A DNA stretch of 64,000 nt. It comes from W-Chloroflexi-9 sp045863195 (GTDB taxonomy: Bacteria; Chloroflexota; Dehalococcoidia; UBA2979). Below are positions 40,748 through 49,394 of this stretch, piece by piece. The notes below the pieces were generated by a model that saw only the letters and a list, made by a program, of their open reading frames with translations, made no database searches and was not told the DNA's origin. The translations under genes and the position numbers were made by a program. The first letter of the stretch is position 1, and every line of letters begins with the position of its first letter. The DNA is taken from NCBI GenBank assembly GCA_045863195.1, contig BTUI01000001.1, forward strand, positions 372,001-436,000, in the 5' to 3' direction.

Positions 40748-42400
40748 GTGACCCGCATCGCCGTCATCGCCCTCGCCGCGCTCGCGTGCTTCGCCCTCGC
40801 ATGCGACCCGGCGCCGCCCCCGGCCGGCGTCGCGCCCCCGGACCTCACCGCAACGCGCCCACCTGACGCACGGACACCGGTGGCCGTGGACCTCGTCGAC
40901 ACCGACGAGGCGGCGCGCGTGGGCGCGGCGCTGGAGGCGGCGGGCTTCGCGCTCGATGCGTCCGCGGGCGCGCGGGTGAGCGACCGGGCACTCGCCGGCG
41001 GCGCCGTGCATCCGGTCGCCGCCTGGGCACTCGTCGCCCACCCCCGCGTCGAACGTCTCGACCTCACGCTCGACGAGGCGCACGCGGTCCTCCGCGGGGA
41101 GATCGACGCGTGGGAGGCGCTGGAGGCGGACGCGCGACCGCTGCCCCTCGCCCTGTACCTGTCCGCAGAGGCCGCCCCGTGGGCCGCGCGCGAGTTCCCC
41201 GGCCACCCGGGCACGGTGCTGCCGCTCGCGGAGGTGATCGCGCGCGTCGCCGCGGAGCCGGGCGCGGTCGGCCTCGTGCCGTACGAGGCGCCCGAACTCG
41301 GCGTGGTGGCGCTCACCGTGGACGGCCACGACCCGTACCGCGACCCGGCGGCGACCGCGCCGCTCGCCGACCGCCGCTGGGTGCTCGCCAGCGACGATGT
41401 GACGGCGACGCGGATCGCCTCGGCGGCCGGGTGGACAGCGGTGAGCACCTACGACCCCGCCGGCATCCTCGCCACCGGCGAACTGATCCCGGCGCGCTGC
41501 GTGCACAGCACACTCACGAGCGACGGCCGCACGCACGACTCGATGTTCGACGCGACGCGCGACCTGATCGCCGCCGCCGACTATGCGATCGCGCCGTGGG
41601 AGCCCTCGGTCGTTGACGCGGAGCCGACGCCGTGCACGCTCACGTTCAACCTGCAGGCTGCCCCCGAGGCGGCCGAGGCGGTCGCCCGCGCCGGGTTCGA
41701 CGTCGCGTTCACCGTCGGCAACCACCTCGGCGACTGCTGGACGGAGTGCGCCGCGACCGAGGCGATGCGCGAGACGGTACGCCTGCTCCGCAACGCCGGC
41801 CTCGCCACCACGGGCGCCGGCGACGACCTCGCGGAGGCCGCCGCCGCACACACCGACGAGATCGACGGCGTGCGCTTCGCCTTCCTCGCCTACGACGAGG
41901 TGGCGCGCGAGTTCTATGGCGCTGGCGACGACCACGCGGGGACGAACCCGCTCGATGACCTCGACCGGCTCGTGGGGGACGTGCGGCTGGCGCTGGAGTC
42001 CGCCGACCACTTGATCGTGGGCTTTTCCTGGGGCGTGGAGTACGTCTCCGATCCGAGCAGCGCGCAGATCGAAGCGGCTCGCGCCGTGATGGACGCGGGC
42101 GCCTCGCTCGTCGTCGGCAACCACCCGCACTGGGTGCAGGCGACGGAGCGGATGGGCCGCGGCGTGGTGCTGTACGCGCTCGGCAACTTCGTCTTCGACC
42201 AGGACTGGTCGGTCGAGACGCAGCAGGGGCTGATCGTCGAGGCCGGGTTCACCGCCGACCGGATGCTCGGCATCCGCTACCGCCCGGTCATGATCCGCGA
42301 ACGGCACCGTCCGGAGCCGGTCTCCCCGGCCTCCGCCGAGGGCCGCGCCATCCTCGACCAGCTGTGGGCGGCGACGGACCGCCGCGGGACGCGGGACTAG
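40748..42400 (+). CDS. CapA-family lipoprotein with N-terminal binding-protein-like domain
   Basis: A 550-residue protein. The N-terminus is a lipoprotein signal with Cys in LACFALACDPAPP. About residues 35-215 look like a periplasmic-binding-protein fragment (VAAWALVAHPRVERLDLTLDEAHAVLRGEIDAW, AVGLVPYEAPELGVV). The rest is a CapA/PGA_cap domain: GELIPARCVHSTL, VGNHLGDCW, LVVGNHPHWVQATE and LYALGNFVFDQ with the His/Asp/Asn metallophosphatase-like residues. CapA proteins take part in poly-gamma-glutamate or related polymer metabolism. GTG 40748 has GGAGG 5 nt upstream; ATG 40730 is in frame as an alternative. The stop overlaps the convergent YibE gene. Confidence 0.87.
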   Translation: MTRIAVIALAALACFALACDPAPPPAGVAPPDLTATRPPDARTPVAVDLVDTDEAARVGAALEAAGFALDASAGARVSDRALAGGAVHPVAAWALVAHPRVERLDLTLDEAHAVLRGEIDAWEALEADARPLPLALYLSAEAAPWAAREFPGHPGTVLPLAEVIARVAAEPGAVGLVPYEAPELGVVALTVDGHDPYRDPAATAPLADRRWVLASDDVTATRIASAAGWTAVSTYDPAGILATGELIPARCVHSTLTSDGRTHDSMFDATRDLIAAADYAIAPWEPSVVDAEPTPCTLTFNLQAAPEAAEAVARAGFDVAFTVGNHLGDCWTECAATEAMRETVRLLRNAGLATTGAGDDLAEAAAAHTDEIDGVRFAFLAYDEVAREFYGAGDDHAGTNPLDDLDRLVGDVRLALESADHLIVGFSWGVEYVSDPSSAQIEAARAVMDAGASLVVGNHPHWVQATERMGRGVVLYALGNFVFDQDWSVETQQGLIVEAGFTADRMLGIRYRPVMIRERHRPEPVSPASAEGRAILDQLWAATDRRGTRD

Positions 42401-43548
42401 GCGTCCGCGCCCCGCTCGTCGCCCTCAACACTCACGAGGCCGCTGCCGACGAGGATCGCCGCGAGCGCCGTGGTGACCGGCACCGCCGCCACGATCCCGA
42501 TCGAGCCGGCAAGCGTGCGCACGATCTCCGTCGCCAGCTGGTCGAACGAGACGAGAATGCCGAGGGGGTGCGGCTGCCCGGCATAGATCAGCAGCAGCGG
42601 GAGCGCGGCACCCGCATACGCCAGCACCAGCGTGTTCGTGGTCGCGGCGATGTGGTCGCGGCCCACGTTCATCGCCCGCGCGAAGAGCGCCGGCGTGCCG
42701 AGCGAGGGGTTCGCGCGGCGCAACTCGATCACCGTGGACGCCTGCGTCGTCGTCACGTCGTCGAGGACGCCGAGCGCGCCGATGATGATGCCGGCCAGCA
42801 GCAGGCCGCGCGCGTCGATCCCGCCCTGCGTCAGCACCTGCAGGATCGCGGCGCTCTCCTCGCCCACCCCGGAGAGCCGCGCGAAGCCCACCGCGAACGC
42901 CGCCAGCACGCCCGTCAGCAGGAGCGACGCGGCGGTGCCCGCGATCGCGATCCACGTCTTCGGGTTCGGGCCGTGGCTCAACACCATCGACGCGCCGAGG
43001 ATCGCGAGCGCCCCCACGATCGTCGTCGGCAGGGGCGACCAGCCGTCCAGCGTGGCCGGGACGATGAACCGCACCAGCACGAGGAACGTGACGCCCAGGC
43101 CGAGCAGCGAGAGCGCACCGTGCCGGCCGCCGACAGCGACGACGGTCAGCGCGAAGGCGAGCGAGAGCACCCAGAGCGACACGCGCCGCGAGCGGTCCTT
43201 CAGCGTGTAGACGGTGCCCTCCGCAGTCTCCATCTCGGAGACGAGGACGCCATCGCCCTCGGCGAGCGTGATCGCGTCCGCGCCACCCTCCACGTACACG
43301 TGGTCCAGTTCGGCCTCACGCTCGCCCACGCGGACGAGGAGCCGCGCGCGGTAGACATTGCCGGCGGGCGTCTCCTGCACGCGCTCGTCCAGCACGGCGA
43401 CCACCGTCGCCTCGCGGATCGCGCCGGAGTCGATCGGCAGGAGCGGCGCCCGGAAGGCGCCCGCCGCTGGGAGGATCACCGTGAGCAGGAAGACCGCGCC
43501 CAGCACCACGGCGTAGGCGATCGCGGCGGTCAGCGTCGGCCGGGCCAT
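42397..43548 (-). CDS. YibE/F family membrane protein
   Basis: A 383-residue integral membrane protein: N-terminal span, an external beta domain of about 90 residues (REATVVAVLDERVQ, LYRARLLVRV-like), then about seven spans including the family block LLAGIIIGALGVLDDVTTTQASTVIEL with two Asp, and the end LAGSIGIVAAVPVTTALAA. Function of the family is unknown. ATG 43548 follows GAGGAGGCGTG. It lies 20 bp downstream of the Mn-exporter-like gene on the same strand and may belong to the same riboswitch-controlled unit. Confidence 0.9.
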   Translation of the reverse strand: MARPTLTAAIAYAVVLGAVFLLTVILPAAGAFRAPLLPIDSGAIREATVVAVLDERVQETPAGNVYRARLLVRVGEREAELDHVYVEGGADAITLAEGDGVLVSEMETAEGTVYTLKDRSRRVSLWVLSLAFALTVVAVGGRHGALSLLGLGVTFLVLVRFIVPATLDGWSPLPTTIVGALAILGASMVLSHGPNPKTWIAIAGTAASLLLTGVLAAFAVGFARLSGVGEESAAILQVLTQGGIDARGLLLAGIIIGALGVLDDVTTTQASTVIELRRANPSLGTPALFARAMNVGRDHIAATTNTLVLAYAGAALPLLLIYAGQPHPLGILVSFDQLATEIVRTLAGSIGIVAAVPVTTALAAILVGSGLVSVEGDERGADA

Positions 43549-43568
43549 CACGCCTCCTCGTGCCCGCC

Positions 43569-44135
43569 TCATGCGAACACCGAGCCCATCGTAAGCGCGC
43601 CGAAGATCACGAAGAGCACCGCTGCCGCCTGGCCGATGCGTCGCTGCGGCAGCCGCTCCCCCGCCTTGATGCCCGCGGCGATCGCGACGGCGTCCGCCGC
43701 CACCATCCCGAGCGTGGAGCCGAGCCACACTCCCACCGCGGAGGACTCTCGGCCCGCCAGCGACACCGTCGCCAGCTGGGTCTTGTCGCCGAGTTCGGAG
43801 ACGAAGAACGCCATTGCGACCACCCCGAACGCACCGAGCAGCGGCAGCCGCCGCTCCCGCTCCTCGCCCTCGAAGGTGTCGCCGCGGATGCTCCACCACG
43901 CAAAGCCGAAGAAGGAGAGCCCGACGATCACCGTGAGCGGGTCCTCCGGAATCGCGTCGTGCAACACCCGGCCGATACCGACGGAGGCGAGGTGGACGAT
44001 GAGCGTCGCCACCGTCACGCCCGCGAGCACGATCCACCAGCGGTAGCGCGTGGCGAACCAGAGCGCGACGAGTTGCGACTTGTCGCCGAGTTCGGCCACG
44101 AAGATCAGCGCGGTCGAGAGCAGGAAGGAAGACAC
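43569..44135 (-). CDS. TMEM165/GDT1 (UPF0016) family transporter, probable Mn2+ exporter
   Basis: A 188-residue membrane protein with six predicted spans and the family's two signature motifs, AELGDKSQ (15-19 ELGDK) and SELGDKTQ (114-118 ELGDK), which form the cation site. Bacterial members such as MneA/MntX-like proteins export manganese. The GTG start at 44135 is preceded by an mRNA leader with a yybP-ykoY riboswitch, the usual partner, which strengthens the Mn2+ assignment. YibE follows 20 bp downstream. Confidence 0.92.
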   Translation of the reverse strand: MSSFLLSTALIFVAELGDKSQLVALWFATRYRWWIVLAGVTVATLIVHLASVGIGRVLHDAIPEDPLTVIVGLSFFGFAWWSIRGDTFEGEERERRLPLLGAFGVVAMAFFVSELGDKTQLATVSLAGRESSAVGVWLGSTLGMVAADAVAIAAGIKAGERLPQRRIGQAAAVLFVIFGALTMGSVFA

Positions 44136-44171
44136 CGGTCAGTCCCGTCCACTGGGCGGCGCGGTGTCGGT

Positions 44172-44321
44172 GAGGGGGTCGCTGGGACGCCTCGGCCCGA
44201 CGCACGCACGCAGGCGTGTATCCGGCCGAGAGTCTCGTCCGCCCCTCCGGAGAGGGGCCGCGCCGCCGCCCTGAGCGCAGGGAGTGTGTCGACGGACGCG
44301 CCGGGGACTACTCCCCCTCGG
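44172..44321 (-). promoter_or_regulatory. yybP-ykoY manganese riboswitch
   Basis: The minus-strand leader of the UPF0016 gene begins CGAGGGGGAGTAGTCC with the aptamer hallmark GGGGAGTAG, contains CCGTCGACAC, and later GGACGAGACTCTCGG plus a GC-rich helix (CGGCC paired with GGCCG). P1 is seen as GAGGGGG (44319-44313) pairing with CCCCCTC (44178-44172), seven perfect base pairs. The order and motifs match the known Mn2+ aptamer. Between it and the GTG start are about 36 nt with the expression platform. A covariance search with the yybP-ykoY model would settle it. Confidence 0.8.
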
Positions 44322-44331
44322 TCTGATGAGG

Positions 44332-44359
44332 ATCGTAAGGCGTGCGGCGTGGGCCGCAA
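44332..44359 (-). promoter_or_regulatory. Promoter of the riboswitch-GDT1 transcript
   Basis: On the minus strand TTGCGG (44359-44354) and TACGAT (44337-44332) are 16 bp apart, placing the transcription start about 6-10 nt later, just at the start of the riboswitch. Confidence 0.5.
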
Positions 44360-44362
44360 GCA

Positions 44363-44392
44363 AGACGCCCGGGAGAGGTCTCCCGGGCGTCT
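44363..44392 (-). terminator. Hairpin terminator of the 42-residue protein gene
   Basis: A perfect 14-bp stem (AGACGCCCGGGAGA and its complement) with a 2-nt nominal loop lies 36 nt after the small gene and is followed on the minus strand by TTGCTTGC, a weak T-rich stretch. It separates the small gene from the riboswitch unit. Confidence 0.7.
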
Positions 44393-44428
44393 ACTCGCCT
44401 GCTCGCCGGTGATCCGGTCGCTGCCGCA

Positions 44429-44557
44429 CTAGCGGAGCGGACGGATGCCGAGCTGAGCCTCCAGGCTGCGGCGGTAGTCCGCGCGCGCCTCCTGGATCGT
44501 CGGACGGCCCTTCTGGCCGTCGCGGACGATGCGGCTGTAATACTCGTTCAAGCGCAT
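44429..44557 (-). CDS. 42-residue conserved-looking small protein
   Basis: A small protein starting MRLNEYYSRIVRDGQKG and ending LEAQLGIRPLR. It is highly charged and helical, with a middle PTIQEARADYRRSLEA; no membrane or secretion signal is seen. GGAAGGGG lies at a suitable distance before the ATG. It sits alone between two strong hairpins (44691-44715 upstream, 44363-44392 downstream), like a stand-alone transcription unit. No family is recognised; the open frame continues upstream but that part looks random. Confidence 0.65.
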   Translation of the reverse strand: MRLNEYYSRIVRDGQKGRPTIQEARADYRRSLEAQLGIRPLR

Positions 44558-44690
44558 CGCAATGCCCCTTCCACTCCGGCCGGGGCCTCGCCCTCGGACG
44601 GGTGCTGTTGGACTAGACGCTGGGTGGGTGTGCACTCGTAGGCGTGCTCGTGAAGAAACGCACGAGCCTGCGGAAGGTAAACGTCGCCCT

Positions 44691-44715
44691 CGCCAGATCG
44701 GTTCCCGATCTGGCG
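44691..44715 (-). terminator. Hairpin terminator after the methyltransferase gene
   Basis: A perfect 11-bp stem (CGCCAGATCGG and complement, loop of 3 nt) lies 33 nt after the stop of the methyltransferase gene at 44748, on the same strand. A weaker 7-bp stem is at 44646-44667. Confidence 0.6.
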
Positions 44716-44747
44716 CACCCCTCAGCACCGAGGGCTGCGAAGCGCGG

Positions 44748-45551
44748 TCAGCCGAGCAGGCGGCCCCACAGCAGGACGCGCGGGAACGCGTAGAAGTACG
44801 GGGATCGGTCGCCCAGACGCTCCACCAGCACCGCCTCGTACCGCTCGAGGAACGGCGCGACGAGGTCCTGCGGCAGGCGCGAGGTGTAGGCGGTCAACAG
44901 CGACCCCTTCACCCACTCCACGATGCCGCGGGTGGACTCCAGCGTGTGCCCGTAGATCTCCAGCCGCACGCGCTGCTCGACGAGCCCGGCGCGGTGGAGG
45001 AGTTCCGCGTACCAGTCCGCGGAGCGCACCGGGTCCTCCCGGATCCACCCATCGAGCGCGGTGCGGAACGGCTCCTCGGAGGCAACCTCCGCGGCCAGGC
45101 GGTGGCTGGTGTGGTTCGTGTTCGCGGGCATTTGGATGGCGATCTGCCCGCCGGGCCGCGCCAGTTCCATCACCTTCGGCAGGATCGTCTCGTGCCCGGT
45201 CACCCACTGGAGCGCCGCGTTCGAGAACACCAGGTCGAACTGCCCGCGGTGCTTGCCGACGAAGTCGAGGATGTCCGCCTTCTCGAAGGCGACCCCGTTG
45301 CCGGCGAAGGCGGCGGACTCCGCGAGCATCGCGTCCGCGTGGTCGACGCCGAGCGTCTCTCGCGCGCCGAGGTGCCCGTGCAGCCAGGCGGTGAGTTCAC
45401 CGGTGCCGCAGCCCAGGTCGACCACCCGCATCCCGGGCTCCGGCTTCACCAGCCCGGCGAGGTCGTAGAACGGCTGGCGGCGCTCGTCCCGGAAGCGGTC
45501 GTACTGCCTCGGGTTCCAGCCTCGACCGGTGCTCTGCGCCTGCTCCGCCAT
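44748..45551 (-). CDS. Class I SAM-dependent methyltransferase, trans-aconitate 2-methyltransferase-like
   Basis: A 267-residue enzyme. The SAM site is complete: MRVVDLGCGTGELTAWL (motif I), TLGVDHADAML, FDLVFSNAALQWV (motif IV). The N-terminal WNPRQYDRFRDERRQPFYDL and the length match Tam, but related methyltransferases share this plan, so the substrate remains probable only. ATG 45551 has AGGAGGGG upstream. It is divergent from the class V aminotransferase gene. Confidence 0.87.
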   Translation of the reverse strand: MAEQAQSTGRGWNPRQYDRFRDERRQPFYDLAGLVKPEPGMRVVDLGCGTGELTAWLHGHLGARETLGVDHADAMLAESAAFAGNGVAFEKADILDFVGKHRGQFDLVFSNAALQWVTGHETILPKVMELARPGGQIAIQMPANTNHTSHRLAAEVASEEPFRTALDGWIREDPVRSADWYAELLHRAGLVEQRVRLEIYGHTLESTRGIVEWVKGSLLTAYTSRLPQDLVAPFLERYEAVLVERLGDRSPYFYAFPRVLLWGRLLG

Positions 45552-45664
45552 GGTGCCCCTCCTGGAAGGCGCCCAGCATAACGAAGCGTCATCAGGACGA
45601 CACGCCGGAAGGAGTACCATCCGCCGGACGCGCAGGACGCGCGCCGTCCGAGGGGAGACGAGCG

Positions 45665-46891
45665 ATGGTCGACGGGGACCGCTGGGCACAGATGCGGGCG
45701 ATGATGCCGGTGATGCGGCGCTACGCCTACATGAACTGCGGATGGTCCGGGCCGCTCTCCGATGACGTGGTGGACGCGATGCGCCGCCGCATCGAACTCG
45801 AGACGTGGGAGGGCCCCGTCGCCCGCACCGCGATGGACGACAAGGCCGCGACCACCGCCCGCCTGCGCGAACTCACGGCGCGGATGCTGAACGCGGAGGT
45901 GGACGAGATCGCCCTCACCGGGAACACCACCGAGGGCGTCAACATCGCCGTGAACGGTGTCGACCTGCAGCCCGGCGACCGCGTGGTGACCACCACCGCC
46001 GAGCACGGCGGCGGCCTCATCCCTGCCTACTGGGCGCGCGAGCGTCGAGGCGCGGAGGTCGCGCTCGTCACCGTCGACCCGGAGGACGGGCACGGCGCGA
46101 TCCTCGAGCGGTTCGACCAGGCGCTGGACGACCGCGCGCGCATGGTGGTGCTCTCCGAGATCACCTACTCCACCGGACAACTGCTGCCGCTGCGCCAGAT
46201 CACGGAGATGGCGCACCGTCGCGGCGCCACCGTGATCGTGGACGGCGCCCAGACCGCCGGCCACGTGCCGATCGACGTGCGCGCGCTGGGCATCGACGCC
46301 TACGCGATCCCCTCGCACAAGTGGCTCTGCGGCCCGGACGGGATCGGCATGCTGTACGTCCGGCGCGACCGCATCGCGGACCTCGACCCGGTGAAGGTGA
46401 GCATGCGCGCCGCCGCGCTGTACGACTTCGACGGCCACTTCGAGCCGGAGCGGAACAAGGTCACGAAGTTCGAGGTCTCCACCATGTCCACGCCGACCAT
46501 GGCGGGCACCGTGGCGGCACTGGAGCAGTACCTGACGACCGGCATCGAGGAGACGTGGGCGCGCGCCCGCGCGCTCTGCCGGTACGCGGAGGCGCGGTTC
46601 GACCGCATCCCCGGCATCACCGTCGCCTCGCCGCGGTCGGAGGAGTCACGGACGGGGCTGTTCCTCTTCCGCGCGGGCAACCTGGACCCGGCGGTCCTCA
46701 CCTCCTACCTGTACGGGGACGGCGCGATCGTCGTCCGCTCCGTGCGGGAGCGCTCGGCGGTGCGGCTGTCGCTGCACACCTACAACAACGAGGCGGACAT
46801 CGACCGCACGGCGGAACTCGTGGAACGCGCGCTCGTGGAGGGCATCCCGGCGCGGTACATCGAGGCAGCCGCGCACGGCCCGCGGGAGTAG
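45665..46891 (+). CDS. Class V aminotransferase family protein (cysteine desulfurase/isopenicillin N epimerase-like)
   Basis: A 408-residue PLP enzyme. GNTTEGVNIAVNG, the TTAEHGGGLIPAYWARERRG block and IVDGAQTAGHVPID are typical, and the PLP-lysine lies in PSHKWLCGPDGIGMLYV. The C-terminal RSVRERSAVRLSLHTYNNEADID fits. It lacks the flexible loop Cys clearly recognisable in SufS, so it could be an epimerase, kynureninase-like or desulfurase-related protein. The start ATG 45665 follows GAGGGGAGACGAGC. Confidence 0.9.
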   Translation: MVDGDRWAQMRAMMPVMRRYAYMNCGWSGPLSDDVVDAMRRRIELETWEGPVARTAMDDKAATTARLRELTARMLNAEVDEIALTGNTTEGVNIAVNGVDLQPGDRVVTTTAEHGGGLIPAYWARERRGAEVALVTVDPEDGHGAILERFDQALDDRARMVVLSEITYSTGQLLPLRQITEMAHRRGATVIVDGAQTAGHVPIDVRALGIDAYAIPSHKWLCGPDGIGMLYVRRDRIADLDPVKVSMRAAALYDFDGHFEPERNKVTKFEVSTMSTPTMAGTVAALEQYLTTGIEETWARARALCRYAEARFDRIPGITVASPRSEESRTGLFLFRAGNLDPAVLTSYLYGDGAIVVRSVRERSAVRLSLHTYNNEADIDRTAELVERALVEGIPARYIEAAAHGPRE

Positions 46892-46947
46892 CCGGCGGGC
46901 GTCCCGACGGCGATTGTGCGAGCGATCACGAACCCGCCTCGGGCCGG

Positions 46948-46953
46948 TACAAT
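46948..46953 (+). promoter_or_regulatory. Possible -10 element of the CoA-binding protein gene
   Basis: A clear TACAAT lies 58 bp before the start codon at 47011. The best -35 candidate 16 bp upstream (TCACGA) is poor, so this is a tentative call. Confidence 0.35.
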
Positions 46954-47010
46954 GCGGCCTCCCTGCCCGTGACCGGCGGCGAGCCGGCACGCAGCCGAAA
47001 GTGACCGCGC

Positions 47011-48477
47011 ATGTCCGAACACCCGCTTGAGCCGATCTTCCACCCGCGCGGCACCGCCCTGGTGGGCGTGCCCTCCGAGCCGACCACGGGTGGCGGCGGG
47101 GGCGGCTTCCTGACCTCGATCATGGAGCAGGGCTACCACGAGCGGTACGGCCTCTACCCGGTCAACCCGAAGGCGACCGAGATCGCCGGCCTGAAGTGCT
47201 ACCCGACGATCCTGGACATCGACGCACCGGTCGACCACGTGATCTCGCTCGTCCCCGCCCGGGTGGTGCCGACGCTCGTCGAGCAGTGCATCCAGAAGGG
47301 GATCCGGTCGATCCACTTCTTCACCGCCGGCTTCTCGGAGACGGGCGACGCGGAGATGGCGCAGATGGAGCACACGATGGTGCAGCGGCTGACGGCCGCC
47401 GGCATCCGCGTGATCGGCCCCAACTGCATGGGGCTCTACGTCCCGGGCGTGGGCCTGGCGTTCATGGGCGGGTTCCCGAAGGAGCCCGGCAACGTGATGC
47501 TGATCTCCCAGTCCGGCGCGAACGCCGGCGACGTGGTGCACAACCTCGGCCGCCGCGGCGTGCGCTTCTCCAAGGTGATCTCCTTCGGCAACGGCTCCGA
47601 CCTGCGCGCCCACCACTTCCTGGACTACGCGATCGCGGACGAGCAGACCGAGGTGGTGACCGCGTACATCGAGGGCGTGCAGGACGGCCGCCGCTTCTTC
47701 GAGAACGTGAAGCGGCTCGCGGCCGTGAAGCCCACGATCCTCCTGAAGGGCGGCCTCACCGGCGCCGGCGCGCGCGCCGCGCACTCCCACACCGGATCGC
47801 TCGCCGGCTCCACCCAGGTCTTCGACGCGATGTGCCGCCAGACCGGCGCCTACCGCGCCGAGACGATGGAGGACCTCCACGACCTCACCATCGCGATCAC
47901 GACCGGCCTCCGCCGCGTGACCGGGCGCGACATGGCGCTGGTGGGCGGCGGCGGCGGCTTCGCGGTGCTCTCGTCGGACTCGCTCGCGCGCGAGGGGCTG
48001 GACCTGCCGCCCGCACCACAGGCGATCAAGGATGCGCTCCACGAGTTCATGCCGACCGCCGGCACCAGTGCCAACAACCCGTTCGACACGAACATGCAGT
48101 CGCCGGAACTCTCCGAGCGCGCCCTCCGCATCGTCGCGCGCGGCCCGTTCGACGCCGTGATCGCCACGCCCTCCTTCGACCGCCCGCCGCGCGGCGGCGC
48201 GGACGAGGAACTGGACTCCGAGGCGAAGCGGCAGCAGGCGCTGGACGCGGCGGTGAAGGCCGCCGAGCAGTTCGGCCGCCTGCAGGCGGAGACCGGCGTG
48301 CCCTTCGTGGCGCTGATGCGCGACCGCTCCTCGAGCCCGGAGGTCGCAGACCGCTTCGCGCAGGAGGCGTACCGGCGCGGCGTGGCCGTCTACCCCACGA
48401 TCCACCGTGCCGCGCGCGCGATCTCCGGCCTGCTCCAGTGGCGCGAGCGCCGCGCCGGCCTGCCCGAGATCGTCTAG
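47011..48477 (+). CDS. CoA-binding/succinyl-CoA ligase-like protein (NDP-forming acyl-CoA synthetase alpha type)
   Basis: A 488-residue protein. An N-terminal CoA-binding Rossmann domain (GTALVGVPSEPTTGGGGGG, LYPVNPK, IRVIGPNCMGLYVP) is followed by two ligase-like flavodoxin folds (MLISQSGANAGDVVHN, TILLKGGLTGAGARAAHSHTGSLAG with the phospho-His in SHTGSLAG, VTGRDMALVGGGGGFAVLSSD). It corresponds to the alpha part of NDP-forming acetate-CoA ligases and lacks the ATP-grasp beta domain, which must be elsewhere if it is an active enzyme. The next gene starts 4 nt later. Confidence 0.85.
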   Translation: MSEHPLEPIFHPRGTALVGVPSEPTTGGGGGGFLTSIMEQGYHERYGLYPVNPKATEIAGLKCYPTILDIDAPVDHVISLVPARVVPTLVEQCIQKGIRSIHFFTAGFSETGDAEMAQMEHTMVQRLTAAGIRVIGPNCMGLYVPGVGLAFMGGFPKEPGNVMLISQSGANAGDVVHNLGRRGVRFSKVISFGNGSDLRAHHFLDYAIADEQTEVVTAYIEGVQDGRRFFENVKRLAAVKPTILLKGGLTGAGARAAHSHTGSLAGSTQVFDAMCRQTGAYRAETMEDLHDLTIAITTGLRRVTGRDMALVGGGGGFAVLSSDSLAREGLDLPPAPQAIKDALHEFMPTAGTSANNPFDTNMQSPELSERALRIVARGPFDAVIATPSFDRPPRGGADEELDSEAKRQQALDAAVKAAEQFGRLQAETGVPFVALMRDRSSSPEVADRFAQEAYRRGVAVYPTIHRAARAISGLLQWRERRAGLPEIV

Positions 48478-48481
48478 CCCC

Positions 48482-49381
48482 GTGCTGCTCGTCGGGCAGT
48501 CGCTCCTGCTCTGGCGGGGGCGGCTGGCCCGCGCGCTCGCCGCCGCCGAGGCTGCACCGCTCCTCGACCGCGCGGCGCGGCAGGTGGAGGCCGGCGCGGC
48601 CGCCCTGGACCTGAACGCGGGGACCGAGGGCACCACGGCGACGCTGGTGGCCACCGTGCGCGCGCTCCGTCCCGCGCACCCGGGCCTCCCGCTCTGGCTC
48701 GACGCCGCCGCCGCCGGCGTCCTCGCGACGACCCTCGACGCCTGCGCCGCCGCGGGCCTGCGCGGCCCGTTCGTCGCGAACGCGGCCGGGGCGGGCGGGA
48801 CGCCGGACGCAGGGAGCACGCGGCTGCTGGAGGCGTGCGCCCGGCACCGCGCCGGCGTGGTGGTGTCACCTCGCGCCGTGGATGCGGGCTCCCGCCCAGC
48901 CACCGCCGAGGCCGTCGCCGCCGCCGCGCTCGAGGGCCTGGAGACGGCGCGCGCCATCGGGCTGACCGGCCCCGTCTACCTCGACGCCCTCGCGTGGCCG
49001 GCAGCCAGCGACCCACCCCGCGCGGAGCGCTCGCTGGCGGTGCTCAGGCGGCTGCGCGACGTGCCGGGCGCGGTGCCGCTGGTCGCCGTGGGAAACGTCG
49101 CGCACGGCCTCGGCTGGCCGCTCACGGTGGCGATGCGGGGCCTCTACGCCGCCGCGGCCACGGCGGCCGGCGCCGGCGCGCTGATCATGCCGGTCGAGGA
49201 GACGGCGACCGTCCGCGCCGTCCAGCTCGCCTGCGGCGAGGCGTTCCCCGCCGACGTGGCGGAGTCCTACCTCGCGACGTTCGGGGAGGCGATCCGCGCC
49301 GGGGAACACCCGCACCCGCCGCCCCGGATCGCCGGGGAGACGCTGCGCGAGGCGTGGCGGCTGCTGTTCGACGCCGACTAG
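48482..49381 (+). CDS. Dihydropteroate-synthase-like (pterin-binding) TIM-barrel protein
   Basis: A 299-residue protein beginning MLLVGQSLLLWRG. It has the pterin-binding-family pattern AALDLNAGTEGT in the first third, then LWLDAAAAGVL, FVANAAGAGG, PVYLDALAWP and PLVAVGNVAHGL. The fit is best with methyltetrahydrofolate:corrinoid methyltransferase-like members (AcsE/MtrH/DHPS superfamily). Lysine and arginine residues needed in true DHPS are not evident, so the folate role is inferred. GTG 48482 is used because it follows the CoA-binding gene by 4 nt, and mutL converges 13 bp away. Confidence 0.75.
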   Translation: MLLVGQSLLLWRGRLARALAAAEAAPLLDRAARQVEAGAAALDLNAGTEGTTATLVATVRALRPAHPGLPLWLDAAAAGVLATTLDACAAAGLRGPFVANAAGAGGTPDAGSTRLLEACARHRAGVVVSPRAVDAGSRPATAEAVAAAALEGLETARAIGLTGPVYLDALAWPAASDPPRAERSLAVLRRLRDVPGAVPLVAVGNVAHGLGWPLTVAMRGLYAAAATAAGAGALIMPVEETATVRAVQLACGEAFPADVAESYLATFGEAIRAGEHPHPPPRIAGETLREAWRLLFDAD

Positions 49382-49394
49382 CGAGCCGGGGGCC

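Noticed and set aside
44342..44641. Plus-strand 99-codon frame over the terminator and the small gene
   Set aside because: It runs through a perfect hairpin and against the better-supported 42-residue gene.
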